Shown piece by piece: positions 43,330 through 47,534 of a DNA stretch of 47,534 nucleotides. The position numbers and the translations under genes were made by a program. Position 1 is the first letter of the stretch. Each line of letters begins with the position of its first letter. The notes under the pieces are model-generated. The model saw only the letters and a list, made by a program, of their open reading frames with translations. It was not told where the DNA came from and ran no database searches. The DNA comes from Belnapia mucosa (lineage in GTDB: Bacteria; Pseudomonadota; Alphaproteobacteria; Acetobacterales; Acetobacteraceae): the NCBI RefSeq assembly GCF_016775475.1, contig NZ_JAEUXJ010000025.1, positions 1 to 47,534 on the forward strand, read 5' to 3'.

Positions 43330-45299
43330 TAGGAGGCGGCCTCTGCCTTCGCGCGGCGATCGGCATGGGCCGGCCAGGCCGGGCCTCCCGCCATGCTTCG
43401 CGCCCTGAGCGGTACCGGCATCCCGGCGCCTTCTCCGTAATGCCCTGCCCAAGCGTCAAGCATCAGGAGCCGCCAGAGCAGCAGCCCGAAGCCCCGCCCC
43501 CGTCCGGCGCGGTGGTGTGCCAGCAGCTTGGCCACGCCGACGCTGTCCCAAAGGCCGTCCCGGCGCGCGTTGGCTGAGATCAGGCGCTCCTGCACCAGCG
43601 TGACGCCATCCGGCGCGCGGAACCAGTCGTCGAGCGGCACGTCGAAGCCGCGCTTCCGCCCCTGCGCCACGGCCGGCGGCAGCAATTGCGCCGCGAGGTT
43701 ACGCAGCGGCAGCTTGCCGTTCTGCGTATTGAGCAACGTGCCGCGCGGCAGGCGGGCCGCCCATTCGACCAGCCTGTAATCGAGGAACGGCGCGCGGACC
43801 TCGATGGAATGGGCCATCGACGCACGGTCCACCTTGGTGAGCACGTCGCCGGGCAGGTACATCGCATAGTCCAGAGCCTGCTGCCGGGCGGTGAGCGAGG
43901 CCGTGCCGCGGCTGCGCGCCCAGCCCTGCCACAGTGTCCGGCCTGCAACATCGACTGCCGGGCGCAGGTCGGGATGCAGCACAGCGGCGATGGCGGGGTC
44001 CAGCGGCAGCGCATCGAAGACCGCCGCCGCGCCATCGTCGGGTAGGCCGAGCTTAAGGAGACGTAAACGGGCGACCGACAGTGCCGGCGCCAGGCGGGAC
44101 AGCGCGCGGAGCATCCCGGACGATGCGCCGGCCGCGCCTATCAGCTGCCGCAGCCGCAGGCTTTCGGTATAGCGCCGGTAGCCGCCGAAAGCTTCGTCGC
44201 CACCATCGCCGCCAAGGAAGACGGTGGCGTGCTGCGCTGCCATCCTGCTCAGGGCGAAGGTGGGGAGAGCTGAGGGGTCGCCGAAGGGTTCATCGTAGAA
44301 CCAAGCCAGCTCATCCACATCGGCCAGGGTACCGGCATCCTGGCGGATGACGTGGTGCGCCAGCCCGGCATGGCGCGCCGTCGCGCGAGCCAATTCGGTC
44401 TCGTCAGCATCCGCCTCGGCGAAGCCGACGGTTAGCGCCACGGGACGCGCACCCGTGAAATCCCGGGCCAGGGCGGCGATCAGGCCGCTGTCGATACCTC
44501 CCGACAGGAAGATGCCGACCGGCACGTCGCTGCGCAGGCGGATGCGGACCGCGTCGGACAGCAGCGCCTGCATTTCCTGCAGCTCATCGGCGCGCAGCGA
44601 ACGGTGGCTGGGGTCTCCGTTCAGCGACAGCTGCCAGTAGCGCTGCGGCATGGCCTCGGCGGGTGCGTCGAGCGAACCGCTCAGCACATGGCCCGGTGGA
44701 AGCTTGGCATACCCGGCGTAGATGCAGGTCTCCTCTGGCAAGTAGCCCAGGGCCAGGTATTCGGGCAGGGCCGATCGGTCGACCTGCCGCCGCGCATCAG
44801 GCCAGGCCAGCAGGGCCTTCAGCTCCGAGGCGAAACGGAGATCGGCCGCCTTGAGCGTGTAGTAGAGCGGCTTCACCCCGGCCCGGTCGCGCGCCAGCAG
44901 GAACCGCCGCTCGACGGTATCCACTAGGGCGAGGGCGAACATGCCATTGAGCAGGTTGAGGCCCGGGAGACCGTGGCGTGCCAGCACGCGCAGCAGCACT
45001 TCGGTGTCGGACCCGCTCCGGAACCGCTCGCCGAGCCGTTCCAGGTCGTGCCGCAATTCGACGTAGTTGTAGATCTCGCCGTTGAAGGCAAGCCACCAGC
45101 GACCGTCGGGGCTGCGCATGGGCTGGTGCCCGAGCGGGCTCAGGTCCAGGATGCTGAGGCGCCGGAAGCCGAGACCCCAGCCGACACCCTGCTCATACCC
45201 GCTGTCGTCGGGTCCGCGATGGTGGAGCAGGTCCCCCATTCGCTCGATGGTCCCGTCTACGGGAGGGGTGGTTCCGAACCAGCCAAAGATGCCGCACAT
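43329..45299 (-). CDS. asnB: Asparagine-synthase-like glutamine amidotransferase
   Basis: A 656-residue enzyme of two domains. The N-terminal class II glutaminase starts MCGIFGWFG with Cys2 as nucleophile (residues about 2-190). The C-terminal synthase domain has the ATP pyrophosphatase motif SGGIDSGLIAAL and DGGDEAFGGYRRY. Such enzymes make asparagine or, in polysaccharide and peptide loci, amidate a carboxyl group. Leading an operon of glycosyltransferases, it may amidate a uronic acid or amino-acid substituent of the polymer. The ATG follows AGAGG five bases upstream. The stop overlaps the glycosyltransferase start by one base. Confidence 0.87.
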   Translation of the reverse strand: MCGIFGWFGTTPPVDGTIERMGDLLHHRGPDDSGYEQGVGWGLGFRRLSILDLSPLGHQPMRSPDGRWWLAFNGEIYNYVELRHDLERLGERFRSGSDTEVLLRVLARHGLPGLNLLNGMFALALVDTVERRFLLARDRAGVKPLYYTLKAADLRFASELKALLAWPDARRQVDRSALPEYLALGYLPEETCIYAGYAKLPPGHVLSGSLDAPAEAMPQRYWQLSLNGDPSHRSLRADELQEMQALLSDAVRIRLRSDVPVGIFLSGGIDSGLIAALARDFTGARPVALTVGFAEADADETELARATARHAGLAHHVIRQDAGTLADVDELAWFYDEPFGDPSALPTFALSRMAAQHATVFLGGDGGDEAFGGYRRYTESLRLRQLIGAAGASSGMLRALSRLAPALSVARLRLLKLGLPDDGAAAVFDALPLDPAIAAVLHPDLRPAVDVAGRTLWQGWARSRGTASLTARQQALDYAMYLPGDVLTKVDRASMAHSIEVRAPFLDYRLVEWAARLPRGTLLNTQNGKLPLRNLAAQLLPPAVAQGRKRGFDVPLDDWFRAPDGVTLVQERLISANARRDGLWDSVGVAKLLAHHRAGRGRGFGLLLWRLLMLDAWAGHYGEGAGMPVPLRARSMAGGPAWPAHADRRAKAEAAS

Positions 45300-45653
45300 G
45301 AGGACCTCTCAGTGCAAGCTACAGGGCCAGGCCGATCCGTCATCGTTCATATGGATGACGCCAGGCCGGTTTCCGCTGCCGGCCGGCGCAGGTGGCGTGG
45401 CGCGGCAGATCAGAGGCGCGGCCGGCTTGTGCGGGATGTCTTGGCTGCGGCGCGGTTCAGGGCATGATGCGCAGGCTGGTCACCCGGGCGGCGTGGCGGA
45501 TCGGCGGTGCCGCGTGGGGTGCGGCTGCGGGAATGCCGTTCGCAGCCGCTTTCGACAGCCTCGACAGCCAACCGCGCCGCGCCCAGCACATCGCAACCAT
45601 CGGCAGCGCGCCATACCGTCCAGATCGACGCTGATGCGCCAGTCAAGCTGTCG
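45300..45653. other. Intergenic region upstream of the amidotransferase operon
   Basis: 354 bp with no supported gene. A plus-strand frame at 45464-45634 gives a 56-residue Ala/Arg-rich product (starting MMRRLVTRAAWRIGGAAWG), but it lacks a ribosome-binding site and homology I can name. The promoter of the leftward operon probably lies near the right half of the amidotransferase leader. Confidence 0.4.
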
Positions 45654-47267
45654 CTACAGGAGGTAATCCTGCAAAGCCGGCAGATGAGGATCGGCAGGGG
45701 CAGCGATGCTGCCGGCATGGAGGTGGCTCGACATGGCCTCCTGCATCGCCGTGACGGCGTCTGCTCCGTACCGGGCGGCGTGCAAGCCGGCGTGCCGCAG
45801 AGAGGCCGTGTCTTCGACAGCCTGGAACGCCCCGTCATGGCCTGATGGGTCGTGAGCGCCCATCCCCGGCAGGCAGGCGCGGAGGCTGTCCGGATGACCC
45901 AGAATCATCTGATGGCCCGTGTCCATCGCCGTCAGGAAGCTAAATCTCTCGTAGAGCGCGCCGCCCTGCTGGATCGCAGCGATGCCCCCGCCATCGGCCG
46001 CGTCGGTACCCGCCGGTTGCGCGGAGGATGTGGTGCCATCGACCGCCTGGACGCCGTCGACCGGCTGCGCCAGCGTCATAGCAGGCATCTTGGCCAGGCT
46101 TGCGCTGACGGCCGGGCTCGTCATCGCCGCGGTTTCGAAGGCGCCGAGGTCCGGTGCCGTGCCGGCGTATTTGATGCCGACGGAGATGCCCTTGTCGATG
46201 AGGTCCGATCCGGCGGCGAGATGCAGGAAGCTGCCGGCATTCACCGTGCCATCCGCCGCGCGCGGGCCGCTAACGGTCGCGGACGCGGTAGACTGGAAGT
46301 CGGCCGCATTTGCCGTGACGCCGCCATTCCACGAATTATGGTCGCCGGTGCCCCACAATTTGCCCCCAACGGCGAGGTTGTTCCGCAGTACGTGCAAATC
46401 CGTATAGAACTCGAAGGAGTAGCCGTTCGCGTATGATGTGTTGTTGTAGAGCTTCAGCGGGACCTGGGCGCTGTTCTCGCTGAAGCCGGCATAGGGATTG
46501 TCGAAGGCCACGTTGTCGATCAGCATGTGACCGCCGGAGGTTCCGGTCGTGCCGGAGCGGGTGCCGCCGAGCTTGAATCCATTGCCGTCACCCGACCAGT
46601 TTCCGGCGGTATCGTAGCCATTGTGCCAAGCGTAGTTGCCCTCGAGGGTGACCGCACCGGCCCTGGTGTTGTTCTGCACGTTGAACAGGTCGAAGCCGTC
46701 ATCAGCGTTGTTCCAGGCGCGGCAGCCGCGCACCACGTTGCCCACCCCGGTGGTGGCGATCTGGAAGCCGTCGGCGTTGTCGCCCGCGAGGTCGTGGTTG
46801 TCGTGCGAATCCACGTTCAAGATCAGGTTGTTCTCCGACGAGCCGTACACCACGAAGCCCTTGCCGTCGTACTGCGACGTCCGGCCATTGTGGTGGATAT
46901 TGAGCAGTTCAAGCTGGTTGCCGTTCGATGCCCCGGTGACGCAGACTCCACCCTCACCGCCGTTTTTGATCTCGAGCCCCTTGATGTGGTTGTAGGAGGC
47001 CGAGTTGAGCGTGAGGGCGAAGCCCCCCGTCGTCTTGCCCGCGTCGATGACGACCTTTTCGCCGTTATAGTTTTCAATCGTGATCGGCTTGTCAGCCGTG
47101 CCGTCACTCGTGAACTTGAGGGGCTGGGCCAAGTAATAGGTGCCGCCGCGCACTTCGATTGTATCGCCCGGTTTGGCGAGATCATGGGCTTTCTGCAGGG
47201 AGCTGAATGGGTTGCTCAGCGTCCCTGTGCCGCCGCTGGCTTTAGATGCAGAAACATAATAGATCAT
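45654..47267 (-). CDS. Right-handed beta-helix protein, PL9-like polysaccharide lyase
   Basis: A 537-residue protein. Residues 1-380 form a parallel beta-helix with many Asn-rich turns. The PL9 pectate-lyase-type site is present: WNNADDGFDLF at 186-196 with calcium-binding Asp residues, and GDGNGFKLGG at 226-235, where Lys232 is the expected base. There is no N-terminal signal peptide (MIYYVSASKASGGTGT); proteins of this type often leave by type I secretion, but no RTX repeats are seen. The last 150 residues are low-complexity, of unknown role. GAGG lies seven bases before the ATG. It may trim the polymer made by the neighbouring operon. Confidence 0.82.
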   Translation of the reverse strand: MIYYVSASKASGGTGTLSNPFSSLQKAHDLAKPGDTIEVRGGTYYLAQPLKFTSDGTADKPITIENYNGEKVVIDAGKTTGGFALTLNSASYNHIKGLEIKNGGEGGVCVTGASNGNQLELLNIHHNGRTSQYDGKGFVVYGSSENNLILNVDSHDNHDLAGDNADGFQIATTGVGNVVRGCRAWNNADDGFDLFNVQNNTRAGAVTLEGNYAWHNGYDTAGNWSGDGNGFKLGGTRSGTTGTSGGHMLIDNVAFDNPYAGFSENSAQVPLKLYNNTSYANGYSFEFYTDLHVLRNNLAVGGKLWGTGDHNSWNGGVTANAADFQSTASATVSGPRAADGTVNAGSFLHLAAGSDLIDKGISVGIKYAGTAPDLGAFETAAMTSPAVSASLAKMPAMTLAQPVDGVQAVDGTTSSAQPAGTDAADGGGIAAIQQGGALYERFSFLTAMDTGHQMILGHPDSLRACLPGMGAHDPSGHDGAFQAVEDTASLRHAGLHAARYGADAVTAMQEAMSSHLHAGSIAAPADPHLPALQDYLL

Positions 47268-47534
47268 TGGCCATCCTCATTTTCGTTTATTTATCATAAT
47301 AGATCTTGGGAAACCTTCCGCCGGCGCTTCACGGCGCTCGGGCGGGCAGCGTTAAATTAGGGTCGATTTTTACTCCATAGCTAAACGACCAGAGGTTGTG
47401 TCTGGTGTCATACAGATCTCAATTGAAAATGAATGACTCCAACCGAAGCGGGATGTGTGAGGTGACACGGCGAAAGTGGTCCAGCTCTGGTGTTAGCTTT
47501 TCGGCGGATTTCCTCATGACGGATGTGGAGATTG
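47268..47534. other. Leader and upstream region of the beta-helix gene, window end
   Basis: AT-rich for the first 50 bases left of the ATG side (47270-47310), consistent with a promoter or leader for the leftward gene. No second gene can be recognised before the window ends; a short GC-rich stretch at 47320-47345 has no clear hairpin. Confidence 0.35.

Noticed and set aside
45464..45634. A possible small plus-strand protein of 56 residues
   Set aside because: No ribosome-binding site and no recognisable homology; Arg/Ala-rich as expected of random GC-rich frames.

Overview
The window is high-GC DNA with long overlapping gene strings, Bug-type tricarboxylate-transporter receptors, Tat-like leaders and an ExoA/ExoF-like polysaccharide locus. 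This points to an alphaproteobacterium, most likely of the Roseomonas/Acetobacteraceae type. The taxonomic call is inference from gene content; no rRNA or marker gene is present.

Layout. (1) 0-6.5 kb: an IS5 transposase cut by the left edge; a LysR regulator divergent from a TauD-type dioxygenase and a Bug substrate-binding protein; a decayed IS3 element abutting a decayed IS630 transposase; a short-chain dehydrogenase. (2) 6.5-14.3 kb: a stress/envelope island with a YihY/BrkB membrane protein, GlsB/YeaQ, two DUF2382 proteins, a membrane protein, CsbD, a PAS-LuxR regulator, a histidine-kinase remnant and a DUF4239 membrane protein. (3) 14.4-23.5 kb: a catabolic locus. IclR and a 3-hydroxyisobutyrate-dehydrogenase-like enzyme lie on the minus strand. 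On the plus strand follow acyl-CoA synthetase, ABC substrate-binding protein, divergent SDR, second acyl-CoA synthetase and enoyl-CoA hydratase. Together they look like uptake, CoA activation and beta-oxidation-like breakdown of an unknown carboxylic acid. (4) 23.5-24.8 kb: mobile-element debris (IS3 transposase, topoisomerase remnant). (5) 24.8-47.3 kb: a large exopolysaccharide locus.

The polysaccharide locus has three transcription blocks. A minus-strand block carries a Wzz/tyrosine-kinase-like chain-length protein, a GT4 glycosyltransferase, an O-antigen-ligase/polymerase-type protein and a flippase broken by several lesions. A plus-strand block carries a sugar nucleotidyltransferase, a DegT aminotransferase, an initiating sugar transferase and an outer-membrane export protein. 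A second minus-strand block carries an asparagine-synthase-like amidotransferase, two GT4 enzymes, a glycosyltransferase fused to a predicted glycoside hydrolase, and a LegB-like 4,6-dehydratase; a PL9-like beta-helix protein lies upstream of it. A small LuxR-type regulator sits between the blocks. The parts suggest a Wzx/Wzy-type polymer containing an amino-deoxy sugar.

The most unusual items are the 887-residue GT2-hydrolase fusion; a chain-length/kinase protein whose Walker A lysine is arginine and which lacks a tyrosine tail; the broken flippase in an otherwise intact locus; and an SDR lacking the catalytic Tyr-x-x-x-Lys lysine. Several pseudogenes carry point stops all explained by G:C to A:T changes.
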